From: Desulfuromusa sp.
GTDB taxonomy: Bacteria > Desulfobacterota > Desulfuromonadia > Desulfuromonadales > Geopsychrobacteraceae
Direction of reading: 5' to 3'
NCBI GenBank assembly: GCA_021647765.1
Contig: JAKIUD010000023.1
Span: 1 to 44,222 of the forward strand
Length of the DNA: 44,222 bases
In this document: one piece after another, positions 7,272 to 16,075 of the stretch
Layout: each line of letters starts with the position of its first letter
Position numbering within the stretch: the first letter of the stretch is position 1
Position numbers and translations under genes: made by a program
Notes under the pieces: generated by a model
Told to the model about the DNA's origin: nothing
The model's input: only the letters and a program-made list of their open reading frames with translations
Database searches by the model: none

Positions 7272-8858
7272 ATGTCCGATTTCGGAACACTTGAAAGTCG
7301 AGTCCGTCGTAAGTCGCTTCTTAGCAAAGTAGTACCTGCAGAGGATTGTATCCAGCACTTCAAGTCAGGCCAGAACCTTCTTTGGTCTGGCTTTACTCCA
7401 GCCGGCTATCCCAAAGCAGTTCCTATGGCATTAGCTGACCACGTAGAAGCCAACAATCTGCAGGGCAAGATGAAGTTCAACCTCTTCATTGGCGCTTCGG
7501 TTGGCGCTGAAACTGAAGATCGCTGGGCGACCCTTGATATGATTGACCGCCGCTGGCCCTACCAGACCGGCAAGAACATTGCGAAAGGAATCAACGCAGG
7601 TCGTATCCGCATGGGCGACAAACACCTTGGCCTGTTTGCTCAGGATATCAGCTACGGATTCTACACTGAAAATGGTCGTTATGATGTTGCTATTATTGAA
7701 GTTTCCGACATTAACGAAGATTGCGGTCTGGTTCTAACCTCCTCTTGTGGTATCATCGCTGAAGCGATCAACCTGTGTGACAAAATTATCATCGAAGTCA
7801 ACACTGGACAGCCTTCATTTGAAGGAATACACGATATTCACATGCAGCAGAAGCCACCACATCGTGCTCCATTCCTGATCACCGAAGCTCACACCCGTAT
7901 CGGTACTCCGTACGTCCCGTGTGACCCGGACAAGATCATTGCCATTGTTGAGTCAAAGCATCGAGACAAAGGTCGTGCTTTCGCTGGTCAAGATGACACT
8001 TCCGACGCAATTGCCGGTCACCTGATGGAATTCTTTACTCACGAAGTAAAAATGGGTCGTTTACCAGAGAATCTACTGCCATTGCAGTCTGGTGTCGGTT
8101 CCATTGCAAATGCGGTTGTTGGTGGCCTTGCCAATGGTCCATTTACCAACCTCAGCGTCTTTACCGAAGTTCTTCAGGATACCATGCTTGATTTCTTCGA
8201 CAGTGGCAAATTGAACTTCGCATCAGCATGCTCACTGTCTCTCTCAGAGGATCCCGGCTTCCCGCGCTTCTTCGACAACTGGGATAAGTATTTTGACAAG
8301 ATTGTTCTGCGCCCGCTGTCGATCTCTAACTCCCCTGAGCCAATCCGTCGGCTCGGTTGTATCGCCATGAACACTCCGGTTGAATTTGATATTTATGCAC
8401 ACGCCAACTCAACTCTGGTTGGTGGTACCCGGATGATCAACGGCCTCGGTGGTTCCGGTGACTATTTACGTAACGGCTACCTGAAAATTATGCATTCACC
8501 TTCAACGCGTCCGAGCAAAACTGATCCACTTGGTATCACTTGTGTGGTTCCAAAAGCTCCTCATGTTGACCATACTGAACATGATCTTGATGTTCTGGTC
8601 ACAGAACAGGGTCTGGCTGATTTGCGTGGTGTAGCTCCTAAAGAGCGTGCTAAACTGATCATCGAAAAGTGTGGTCACCCTGAGTACAAGCCTATCCTGA
8701 ACGATTACCTGGAAATGGCTTCTAAAGATTGCCTCGCCCGTGGCGTTGGTCACGAGCCTCAGTTGTTTGATCGTGCCTTCAAAATGCAGCAAAACCTTGC
8801 TGAAAATGGCACTATGCGGATCAAAAACTGGGACATCAAAGTCGATCTTTGCGAATAG
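7272..8858 (+). CDS. acetyl-CoA hydrolase/transferase family protein, probably succinyl-CoA:acetate CoA-transferase
   Basis: 528 residues from an ATG preceded by CAGGAGGAGAG. The two-domain class I CoA-transferase fold is recognisable: LWSGFTPAGYPKAVP (about 39-51), LQSGVGSIANAVVGGL (271-286), the catalytic-glutamate motif VFTEVLQD with Glu299, and the C-terminal GGTRMINGLGGSGDYLRNG and VVPKAPHVDHTEHDLDVLVTEQGLADLRG. In Geobacter-like bacteria enzymes of this size transfer CoA from succinyl-CoA to acetate, linking acetate uptake to an oxidative citric acid cycle without a separate succinyl-CoA synthetase step. Acetyl-CoA hydrolysis or another acyl group cannot be excluded. It is a single-gene transcription unit with its own promoter and terminator. 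Confidence 0.87.
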   Translation: MSDFGTLESRVRRKSLLSKVVPAEDCIQHFKSGQNLLWSGFTPAGYPKAVPMALADHVEANNLQGKMKFNLFIGASVGAETEDRWATLDMIDRRWPYQTGKNIAKGINAGRIRMGDKHLGLFAQDISYGFYTENGRYDVAIIEVSDINEDCGLVLTSSCGIIAEAINLCDKIIIEVNTGQPSFEGIHDIHMQQKPPHRAPFLITEAHTRIGTPYVPCDPDKIIAIVESKHRDKGRAFAGQDDTSDAIAGHLMEFFTHEVKMGRLPENLLPLQSGVGSIANAVVGGLANGPFTNLSVFTEVLQDTMLDFFDSGKLNFASACSLSLSEDPGFPRFFDNWDKYFDKIVLRPLSISNSPEPIRRLGCIAMNTPVEFDIYAHANSTLVGGTRMINGLGGSGDYLRNGYLKIMHSPSTRPSKTDPLGITCVVPKAPHVDHTEHDLDVLVTEQGLADLRGVAPKERAKLIIEKCGHPEYKPILNDYLEMASKDCLARGVGHEPQLFDRAFKMQQNLAENGTMRIKNWDIKVDLCE

Positions 8859-8883
8859 TTTCGATACTATAAATTGCAATAAA

Positions 8884-8920
8884 ATGGCTCCGCTGGTTTT
8901 CCGGCGGAGCCATCTTTTTT
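8884..8920 (+). terminator. rho-independent terminator after the CoA-transferase gene
   Basis: Thirteen-base stem ATGGCTCCGCTGG (8884-8896) with CCGGCGGAGCCAT (8901-8913), one G-T wobble, loop TTTT, followed by CTTTTTT. Confidence 0.92.
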
Positions 8921-8940
8921 AATCAAAATCAAAAATGTTG

Positions 8941-9022
8941 CCCCTTCCCTCTTGATAGGGGAAGGTTGGAATGGGGGTAGATTGTTGCTATTCGCCCCTC
9001 TCCCACGTCGGGGAGAGGGAAT
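8941..9022. repeat. GC-rich palindromic (REP-like) repeat, copy 1
   Basis: Two hairpins: CCTTCCC (8943-8949) with GGGAAGG (8959-8965), and CCCTCTCCC (8996-9004) with GGGAGAGGG (9011-9019). Related sequence occurs at 14222-14318 and 42602-42660. It fills the gap between the convergent CoA-transferase and mshQ genes. Confidence 0.75.
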
Positions 9023-9064
9023 TTTATACAGCGGAAGATTAGTGCCAATCAGGTTGTTTATTCT

Positions 9065-12000
9065 CTACCAGACCGATTCGCGCATATAAATCAGTCTTTG
9101 GTTGCCTTTAAAAATACCAAAGGTCGCCTTGGCGGTCGGATTATTGCCACCCGGCTTCAGCCAACTGAGTCCGCTGGCATCTAGGTCGTAAAGCAAATCA
9201 ACGCTGCCATCATTCCCCACCCCCGAAGCACTTAAACTCAAGCTATTCCCCAGCCCGGAAAACAATATTCCATTTCCAGAAACTGTTGTATCACCAGACG
9301 CCAGATGTCCCTGATAATTACTGAAGGTTAAGTTCAGAGAAGCATAAGCGGAACAGTTATCCAGAGAATTAAGGACAAATCCAGATCCATTGTAATATTC
9401 AGTCAGAACTGGAATCGTCAGTGGTAGAGTTTCCGGACCATAGGCATTCTGCAATTGCATGCGGCCGTAGCGGATGTCTGTACCTGCTGGTAAAAACAGA
9501 CGGGGCAACCCGGTCGCAGAAATACCATCACTATCGGAGATTGAGACTACGGAAAGCTGGATATCACTGGTAAATGGCGCAACCAGAGCATTAGGATCAC
9601 GCATATAGGTAAATTGATCAGCACCAAGAGTAAAATTGAGAGTTCCATCACCATTGGCATTAAGACTGCTGGCAGCAGGTGTCCAGGTTATATTCAGCAG
9701 TGTTACCGTATCAGCACCAAGGTTGCTGGCGTCAGCGTTCACTGCCGGCATACTGATCTGGGTGGCAGGGTCTGTCAGCTTAACAAAATCATCACGATAG
9801 TTAACGGTCGCGTTTCCAGCACTGCCAGTTGCGGTGATCAACATTTCGGGGAAATCAGGAGCGGCGTAGCTGAAAGATTGCCCCGTATAGGTAAATCCGC
9901 TGCAGCCATCCTGCAAAACGCCATTATTCACGACTGAAGTCACAAAATGATCCGGGGTGAAACGGCCGATATTTGCGGACGTTGCCACCGGCAAAAATGC
10001 GCCGAGATAATTTGGCGGGGTGGCGGTAAACGTATAGACCCCGACCTCAGAAACAGTCTGATTACTAATGACATGTTCACCATTATCTGCTGCCGCGACA
10101 TTGATAGATGGGACACTAATATTGCCAGCACTTCCTCCTGAAGGGGTAACCAAAGTATGGGTTAGCGGAATCGAACTCAGTTGAAAATTTTGCGTTGTTG
10201 AGTTGCCACTGCAGTAATCTGTATCACCAGTCGATTCCCAACAGACCCCTTTGACTTTGAGATTAAATACCTCGTCCACCCGTTTAAATACTGAACACGA
10301 TCCGTTGCCCGCAGCACACTCTGCACCGGCATCATCTGTATAAATGCACAAACCAACTGGCCGAGCGATAAAGCTATCGGCGCCCAGCATCACCAGCCCA
10401 GCTTCTTCTGCACCGATACCATCATAGCGTGCATTCAGCTGCATTTGCCCGGCATCGGGATAATTTACAGTAAAGTTAGTCGCTGCATTGGCATCAAAAT
10501 TCAGGGATACACCGGTTCCTGGACTTGCAACCGCAATATTTGTTCCGCTCAGAGAAATCTGTTCCGTTCCACTCGCAGGATTGACATAAGTGCTCCAGAA
10601 ATTGACCGTTTTATTGGCATTGGCAAAACCGCCATCGGCAATACAAGCCTGGGTCGTATCATCCATCCGGACCGCCTGAATCGATATACTTGATGAGGTT
10701 TGACCGGAAGTGAGATCCGGCACAGCAAAAATAAACCCGGAATCATAGAAATTAATATAGCAATCCCCTTCGACGCCTGAGTCAAAACATTTGTATCCAT
10801 TGGCTGGGATAGGGTTAGGATTTGCCAGACCCAAGGTTACAGCCCCCGGTAGAGTCTCGCGTAGTTGAAAACTCTGGTGCCCAGTGAATGTCTGTGTATC
10901 GCCACCGATCCAGGTTGGCGGATTTGCTGTCGCAGGTATCATTGTGACTGTAACAGGAGCGACAGATTCGCTCGTACATGCGGCATCAGAACACGCCCTG
11001 AGCGTTATATCGGAGTGCTGGCAAGTCAGGCCGACTCCGGTGTGTTCAATGCGAAGATGATCAAAACCACAAACTTGACATCCCGAACGACTTTCAGCAA
11101 AAAGGGCCTCTATATCGGCTTGAGAAAGTGCCTCAGGCATAATCCTCATTTCATCCAGCATTCCCTTATAAACTTTCAATACAGAAGATCCAGTATATAG
11201 ATTACCTATATATAAATTTGAATTGTAATCAGGAATAGTTGTGGATGATTCAGCAGCAACTTTATCGAGAACTCCATTAATATACAATTTTGCTCTCTCA
11301 TTCACAGGAAGGCTTCCATCAAACACCACTGCAAAGTGAGTCCATGTATCTTCGGGGATAACCGTGTTTGAAGCAAAGCGGTTATTCGTTGTATCCAGAT
11401 CAACGTAGATTCTTCCATCTCCCACTGAACTGTAAAAAAACACCCCATATGCAACCTCTGACGAATAGGTATTTCTTTTGGAGACAATACCTCGTGCGTT
11501 CCCTGTTGGCGGTGGAATTCTGATATCCTCAGGGTTGATCCAGCCCGCAATCGTCAGTGCTGCAGTATTATCAAACAGATCAGAATCGTCAATTTCAATA
11601 TAGTCATCAATACCATCAAAATAGGCTCCATTACAGATTTTTCCGGTATCAATAGCAAGAGGTCCGTTCAACACACTTCCATCAAACCCGTTGCCACTAT
11701 CGTCAATAACAAAATTTGTCTCTGTGCACAGATCAAAACGGTACTCGGCGACTGGAGATATACATATCCGAGTTGTATTTTTCAAGGCGATAATCTGCGC
11801 CTCAGTCAGTGCACCATCATGAACTGCGACTTCATCAATATTTCCGACAAAGTGAAAATTAGAGCCAGATTCACCTGAAGAATTATTTTCGCCCCCCATT
11901 GAGGCATCACCAACATCATATCCCCATGATCCGGTGTAAGTATCGGAAACTGCAGCCATCTGGTTACCGGCTTGATCGTAAACATAGATTCTTTTTGTAT

Positions 12001-12559
12001 TGTTGGAGATATCAGCAACGGCGGCGACAAAATACCAGGTATTGTTTGCCACAACATTTGGGGTATCAAGAATAATCGGGCTGGTGCTCCGTGAAAAAAA
12101 CCTGACTCGACCTGTTCCTCCATCACCTAAACTGAAACCAAAACCCTGAGTGTTATTCGGGTCATCAATCAAAATCCGCTGTCCAGAACGGGTATTATCA
12201 GTCGTTCTGATCCATGCAGTAATTGTATAATCAGTCGTCAGATTAGGGTACCCTGAAGGTAGAGCAACATAATCATCAACACCGTCAAAAACACCGTAGT
12301 AACAAGTTCCAGGGTTTCCGGGGATTGCCGGTGAAATGGCCTCTGTCGTCGGACCATTTGTTGCTGTTGCATGATAATTATTTCCGCTATTATCGTTGAC
12401 CTCCCCTGCAGCCCCAACCCAGAGTGCTTCATCAAACTGATAAAATACTTCAGCTGAAGAAGCTATCTCTGCACAAAAAAGAAGGAAGGCACAAACAACC
12501 CCACAAACAATAGCGGCTTGCAGTGACGCCTCGAAGGCTTTCTTTATTAAAAAAATCAT
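9065..12559 (-). CDS. mshQ: MshQ-like surface protein with two LamG domains and a DUF6701 region
   Basis: 1164 residues from ATG 12559, which overlaps the mshP-like stop (TGATG). A long signal peptide ends near ASSAEVF. Two laminin-G/concanavalin-like jelly-roll domains follow, at about residues 45-265 (FDGVDDYVALPSG, YTITAWIRTTD, FVGNIDEVAVHDGALT) and 268-490 (FDGIDDYIEIDDS, LTIAGWINPED, KGMLDEMRIMPEALS). The remaining 670 residues are cysteine-containing beta-rich sequence typical of the DUF6701 part of MSHA MshQ proteins. It is the last gene of the pilus cluster, matching the position of mshQ in Vibrio and Shewanella. Inferred role: an exported pilus-associated or adhesive protein. Function of MshQ is not established. 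Confidence 0.82.
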   Translation of the reverse strand: MIFLIKKAFEASLQAAIVCGVVCAFLLFCAEIASSAEVFYQFDEALWVGAAGEVNDNSGNNYHATATNGPTTEAISPAIPGNPGTCYYGVFDGVDDYVALPSGYPNLTTDYTITAWIRTTDNTRSGQRILIDDPNNTQGFGFSLGDGGTGRVRFFSRSTSPIILDTPNVVANNTWYFVAAVADISNNTKRIYVYDQAGNQMAAVSDTYTGSWGYDVGDASMGGENNSSGESGSNFHFVGNIDEVAVHDGALTEAQIIALKNTTRICISPVAEYRFDLCTETNFVIDDSGNGFDGSVLNGPLAIDTGKICNGAYFDGIDDYIEIDDSDLFDNTAALTIAGWINPEDIRIPPPTGNARGIVSKRNTYSSEVAYGVFFYSSVGDGRIYVDLDTTNNRFASNTVIPEDTWTHFAVVFDGSLPVNERAKLYINGVLDKVAAESSTTIPDYNSNLYIGNLYTGSSVLKVYKGMLDEMRIMPEALSQADIEALFAESRSGCQVCGFDHLRIEHTGVGLTCQHSDITLRACSDAACTSESVAPVTVTMIPATANPPTWIGGDTQTFTGHQSFQLRETLPGAVTLGLANPNPIPANGYKCFDSGVEGDCYINFYDSGFIFAVPDLTSGQTSSSISIQAVRMDDTTQACIADGGFANANKTVNFWSTYVNPASGTEQISLSGTNIAVASPGTGVSLNFDANAATNFTVNYPDAGQMQLNARYDGIGAEEAGLVMLGADSFIARPVGLCIYTDDAGAECAAGNGSCSVFKRVDEVFNLKVKGVCWESTGDTDYCSGNSTTQNFQLSSIPLTHTLVTPSGGSAGNISVPSINVAAADNGEHVISNQTVSEVGVYTFTATPPNYLGAFLPVATSANIGRFTPDHFVTSVVNNGVLQDGCSGFTYTGQSFSYAAPDFPEMLITATGSAGNATVNYRDDFVKLTDPATQISMPAVNADASNLGADTVTLLNITWTPAASSLNANGDGTLNFTLGADQFTYMRDPNALVAPFTSDIQLSVVSISDSDGISATGLPRLFLPAGTDIRYGRMQLQNAYGPETLPLTIPVLTEYYNGSGFVLNSLDNCSAYASLNLTFSNYQGHLASGDTTVSGNGILFSGLGNSLSLSASGVGNDGSVDLLYDLDASGLSWLKPGGNNPTAKATFGIFKGNQRLIYMRESVW

Positions 12560-12957
12560 CAAGGAAATCCAACCTTCATCTCAGCCCGACGGGAAACATA
12601 ATCGGGTGAACCGTAACTGCCAAAAGTCGCTGTTGCACCAATTCGATAGACATCATACAACCCGATCGATCCTTCAGTGAAAGACTGGCTGGAACAGGAT
12701 ACGTTGACAACAAAATCCTCGATAGTCATGGTTCCATTACACGAATGCCCCACACTGGCTTGAGCCGCCCCCCACTCCAAACCACTTCGAGCCGCCTGAT
12801 AAGCTCGCGCTCCCTGCAAAGCCAAAACACTGCTGGAACTCTGTACGCCAATCAAGCGCATCATTGCCACACCCAGCAATGCCAGCACAACCACAATGAA
12901 AATTGCCTGCACCAAAGTAAATCCAGAATTATTTTTTAAGATAGAAAGTATTTTCAT
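12559..12957 (-). CDS. mshP: MshP-like prepilin-related protein
   Basis: 132 residues. After a short basic start (KILSILKNNSG) the hydrophobic segment FTLVQAIFIVVVLALLGVAMMRL follows the pilin-like cleavage pattern G/F, but with Gln in place of the usual Glu at position 5 of the mature protein. MshP homologues share this segment and the following QGARAYQAARSGLEWGAAQA. Probably a minor pseudopilin; absence of Glu5 suggests it may not enter the fibre normally. Overlaps mshO by four bases (ATGA) and mshQ by one. Confidence 0.8.
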   Translation of the reverse strand: MKILSILKNNSGFTLVQAIFIVVVLALLGVAMMRLIGVQSSSSVLALQGARAYQAARSGLEWGAAQASVGHSCNGTMTIEDFVVNVSCSSQSFTEGSIGLYDVYRIGATATFGSYGSPDYVSRRAEMKVGFP

Positions 12958-13763
12958 GGTGCATTCACCACATGAGCTTGATGTAGCAGAGTCATTGTTT
13001 CTCCCTCTTCCGACAGAGAAAGCTCCAACGTTACCAACCCTGCCCGTTGACTGGCGCCAGGATCGTAACTGAACTGACAGCTGCTGATACTGCGGGCAAC
13101 TAGAGAAGGGTTGGTTAACGATGTGGTTGGTTGAGTTGGACTGAGGCCATAGCCACTATAACGGTTCAAGTCCCCCCCCTCACACGCGTAGGTCACCGGT
13201 TGATCAATAACGAAAAAGCGCTGGTATGGAGAAGCGTTGGCAAAATTGAAACCGGGAGAAAGATTGATATGCGCCGGCGTACTTCCTGTACCAATCACCG
13301 CCATGTTATCAGGAGTTATTGCATAGACATTTCCAGATATTCCACTCGTGGAGATATTGTAGACAACCAGTCTCCGCCCTGGGGATGGAGCAACGTGCAG
13401 ATCACCCAGCACATCGAAACCGCTATCAACAACGGTAAAATCGAGGGTATCTCCCGATCCGGCATCGAGATAGCGCCGATAACGACCACCGTCAACGGTA
13501 TTCACCATTTCCAGATATTGACCGGAAGGATCAATCCGGATACTGTTCGGTAAGGCATGGCGGATGTCACGCTGCATGCGGCGCAGAGAGATTTCTGCTT
13601 GATCAACCAATCGGGTACGACGCGACAGATCAATATAACCAGTGATTGGGGCAACAATAAACTGTCCCCCAAGTGCGGCTAGAATCCCGGCAATCACAAT
13701 CACCACAACCAGTTCGATTAAAGTAAAGCCGGATGCTGAAGTTATTTGTCGCGGTAACACCAT
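12954..13763 (-). CDS. mshO: MshO-like minor prepilin
   Basis: 269 residues from ATG 13763, preferred because AAGG lies five bases before it; a GTG at 13769 is also in frame. The type IV leader ends with SASG, followed by FTLIELVVVIVIAGILAALGGQFI with Glu5 conserved. The next part, DLSRRTRLVDQAEISLRRMQRDIRHALPNS, is strongly typical of MshO/PulJ-type pseudopilins, which sit near the pilus tip. Large C-terminal beta region with two cysteines around YACEGG and SSCQFS. Starts seven bases after mshD. Confidence 0.85.
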   Translation of the reverse strand: MVLPRQITSASGFTLIELVVVIVIAGILAALGGQFIVAPITGYIDLSRRTRLVDQAEISLRRMQRDIRHALPNSIRIDPSGQYLEMVNTVDGGRYRRYLDAGSGDTLDFTVVDSGFDVLGDLHVAPSPGRRLVVYNISTSGISGNVYAITPDNMAVIGTGSTPAHINLSPGFNFANASPYQRFFVIDQPVTYACEGGDLNRYSGYGLSPTQPTTSLTNPSLVARSISSCQFSYDPGASQRAGLVTLELSLSEEGETMTLLHQAHVVNAP

Positions 13764-13770
13764 CTGCACC

Positions 13771-14346
13771 TTAGTAATTCGCCCGATAGCCGTTTATAGT
13801 CAGTTTTTCCCCGGCGGGATCGGTCACAGTTACATCTATTTTCAACCCGGAAACTTCGCGTCCTGACGGACCATAATTCTGTGGGACAACACTGACATTG
13901 ACCGAGTAATTTTCCAGCCCACTGATCGCATTGCCATTTTGGTCATGTGCCCCGCTATCAGTCAAACCATTGTAATCATCGACATCGTCAAACAATGCCC
14001 GACTCGCTTCACCATCAGCGTCAGGGTCAGTGTAATTTTTCAGGGTAATTTCTTCCATATAGGCTTCGGCAATGACAATTGCCTGTTGCCGTAACACTGG
14101 ATCAGCAGAGTGGAGGGTGGTGTAGTTAATAACCGTCATAACACCGACCAGGGCAACAGAAATAACCACCATCGCCACAATCAATTCAATCAGGGTAAAA
14201 CCTGAATCTGAAGACAACAAACCTCCCCTCTCCTGGTGGGAGGTGATTGAGAGGAGGGAGAAGTTATCGATTAATATTTCACCCTCACCCCAACCCTCTC
14301 CCATCAAGGGAGAGGGAGCTACTCTATATTGATCACATATGTTCAT
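13771..14346 (-). CDS. mshD: MshD-like minor prepilin with a repeat-derived leader extension
   Basis: 191 residues from ATG 14346, which overlaps the mshC stop (ATGA). The pilin segment is SSDSG/FTLIELIVAMVVISVALVGVMTVINYT with cleavage predicted after Gly49. Downstream sequence (ADPVLRQQAIVIAEAYMEEITLKNY) is typical of MshD/PilV-like minor pilins. The 49-residue leader is abnormally long because it contains a copy of the GC-rich palindromic repeat, translated in frame as VAPSPLMGEGWGEG. Alternative starts are tandem TTG codons at 14220 and 14217, giving leaders of 7 or 6 residues, with GAGGGGAGG just upstream. Which start is used is unknown. Confidence 0.8.
   Translation of the reverse strand: MNICDQYRVAPSPLMGEGWGEGEILIDNFSLLSITSHQERGGLLSSDSGFTLIELIVAMVVISVALVGVMTVINYTTLHSADPVLRQQAIVIAEAYMEEITLKNYTDPDADGEASRALFDDVDDYNGLTDSGAHDQNGNAISGLENYSVNVSVVPQNYGPSGREVSGLKIDVTVTDPAGEKLTINGYRANY
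14222..14318. repeat. GC-rich palindromic (REP-like) repeat, copy 2, inside the mshD leader
   Basis: CCCTCTCCC (14294-14302) and GGGAGAGGG (14308-14316) form a nine-base stem with loop ATCAA; a second imperfect hairpin of CCTCTCC type lies at 14222-14256. Same arrangement as at 8941-9022. Confidence 0.75.
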
Positions 14347-14828
14347 TGTGCATCCACATAGCCGGTTTCAGCAATCACGTTAAAACTTTCGGTGTTGACG
14401 GTGACTGCTACAGCACTGGAACTACGCCCCATGGCATCAAAAATAAAACTGCTCGGAGTTGCAGACATGCTTACACCTGAAATGCTATGACTCGTAACCG
14501 GGTGATTGGTAATCGTTGCAAAAGCGCCCGAAGTACAATCAGTTGAATGTTGTTGAAGAGCATAACTGTTACTTGAAAAACTCACCTGAACGTCACACCC
14601 ACTGGCAACCGCCAGTTTCTGCGCATAGCGAACCGCTCCAGCAACTTCATCATAGGCCGCACGAGTGCGATAATCGTCAATATTAAAAAAGCGGGGCAAG
14701 GCAACAGCAGACAAGATTCCCAGCAAGATCAGGATGACAACCATTTCAAGCAGGGTAAACCCTGATGATCGCTTGATCAAAGGTACGGAGGTATTATTCA
14801 ATGCTTTTAGATTATTCACTTTTCTCAT
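14343..14828 (-). CDS. mshC: MshC-like minor prepilin
   Basis: 161 residues. A basic leader ending KRSSG precedes FTLLEMVVILILLGILSAVALPRFF with Glu5 conserved. The sequence YRTRAAYDEVAGAVRYAQKLAVASGCDVQV is the GspH/MshC pattern, and two cysteines (GCDV, DCTSG) could form the pilin disulfide. The leader of 23 residues is longer than usual. It lies below the internal terminator that follows the major pilin gene and is translationally coupled to mshD. Confidence 0.82.
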   Translation of the reverse strand: MRKVNNLKALNNTSVPLIKRSSGFTLLEMVVILILLGILSAVALPRFFNIDDYRTRAAYDEVAGAVRYAQKLAVASGCDVQVSFSSNSYALQQHSTDCTSGAFATITNHPVTSHSISGVSMSATPSSFIFDAMGRSSSAVAVTVNTESFNVIAETGYVDAQ

Positions 14829-14840
14829 GGCTCACAATAC

Positions 14841-14875
14841 AAAAAACGGAGCCTGAAACAAAGGCTCCGTTTTTT
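14841..14875 (-). terminator. intra-operon terminator between mshA and mshC
   Basis: Stem AAAAAACGGAGCC (14841-14853) with GGCTCCGTTTTTT (14863-14875), nine-base loop. On the minus strand it lies 58 bases after the pilin stop, so it should end most pilin transcripts and let a fraction read through into the minor prepilin genes. Confidence 0.85.
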
Positions 14876-14932
14876 CAAGCAGATAAATCTGCAATTGACT
14901 GTGCCAACTCCATCAGCAAACAAGAGTCATTA

Positions 14933-15382
14933 TCAACAACCAGAACTATCAACAACAACGGAAACCGAATCCCCTGATGTAACCGCATCTGTGTACTGAA
15001 CTTCACATCCATTGACCCCATTTAGCCTGAATTCTCGGATATTTGTGGTACCAGCTTCTGTAAAACCGGTAAAATCATCCAGTGCCCGGGATAAGAAATC
15101 TCCTCGGGGGAAACCATTGACACAATATACATCGCCATCCAAATTAGTTGCGATACCATTATTATTAATATCAACATAACCAGTATTTACACCATCGATT
15201 AACGCTTTAGCGTGCACTAGACTCGCCGCAGAGTGAATAGCACCTTTCATCCCATTCAATGCTGAAATTTTAGCATCTTTTTGGATATCCATAAATTTTG
15301 GAACAGCCACAGCACTCAATATCCCAAGGATAACAATAACCACCACCAGTTCAATCAGGGTGAAACCTTTTTCGTTTCTCAT
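14933..15382 (-). CDS. mshA: MshA-like major type IV pilin
   Basis: 149 residues with a short leader MRNEKG and the near-consensus segment FTLIELVVVIVILGILSAVAVPKFMDI. The family sequence KDAKISALNGMKGAIHSAASLVHAKA follows. Three cysteines (VYCVNG, NGCEV and the terminal Cys) allow a C-terminal disulfide loop. A GGAG site lies seven bases upstream. Short leader, size, cysteine loop and a dedicated downstream terminator all point to the major subunit of the MSHA-type pilus. Confidence 0.88.
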   Translation of the reverse strand: MRNEKGFTLIELVVVIVILGILSAVAVPKFMDIQKDAKISALNGMKGAIHSAASLVHAKALIDGVNTGYVDINNNGIATNLDGDVYCVNGFPRGDFLSRALDDFTGFTEAGTTNIREFRLNGVNGCEVQYTDAVTSGDSVSVVVDSSGC

Positions 15383-15444
15383 TTTCTTACTCCTTTTCGA
15401 TTCAACTCACTATTTTGCGATTAACAAACACAGATACAGACATG

Positions 15445-15996
15445 CTACCCCCAAGGTCTGAGCCAGCGGTACGGCTCTACTGCTTTGATAGATAATCCTG
15501 AAATATATTTAGTTGTTTTCCCTCTCCGTCTCTTATCTGAAAAAACCGGGGAGATCTTAAATCTTGCCCGAGCTGGTTTTTCCAGTTCGGTTTCAAAATA
15601 TAACTGATTTCTAACCAGATAAATTAACGTCTGTGATCCACTGTCGTAAAACCAGCTCCCCTTTTCAATCTCTTCCAGCTTGTAATGGCTGATCACACCC
15701 AAATAATTATTTGGTTTTTCTGCCAAAAAATCCATTGGATTGCTCTCTGTTAATCTTTCTAAACCAACCATGTCCCCGGCAACAAAATGACTGGCAACCT
15801 GCATATTAACTGCGCTGCGCAGGACGCCGAGGTCATGCTCCATCGATGTCCGTTCAACATCAACCAGGAGCTTATAATAGTAATTGAGTGCCACTACTCC
15901 AAGAATACTGATAACAAGAATAACGATAACCAGTTCAAAAAAGGTGAATCCACGCTGTCTTGAATCAGCAATATCTTGTTCACAATGAATCTTCAT
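15445..15996 (-). CDS. mshF: MshF-like prepilin
   Basis: 183 residues. Leader DSRQRG precedes FTFFELVIVILVISILGVVALNYYYKLL with Glu5 conserved. The following SMEHDLGVLRSAVNMQVASHFVAGDMVGLERLTESNPMDFLAEKPNNYLG resembles MshF proteins, and the position between mshG and mshA agrees with mshF/mshB of Vibrio. Only one gene occupies the place of mshF and mshB here, so the exact name is less certain than the prepilin assignment. Confidence 0.7.
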   Translation of the reverse strand: MKIHCEQDIADSRQRGFTFFELVIVILVISILGVVALNYYYKLLVDVERTSMEHDLGVLRSAVNMQVASHFVAGDMVGLERLTESNPMDFLAEKPNNYLGVISHYKLEEIEKGSWFYDSGSQTLIYLVRNQLYFETELEKPARARFKISPVFSDKRRRGKTTKYISGLSIKAVEPYRWLRPWG

Positions 15997-16075
15997 TCAT
16001 GATCTCTCATTTTCATTTATTAATCAACAAAAATATATTTTTCTTTTAATCCATCTGCTCAAGCATCCGCCCTGA

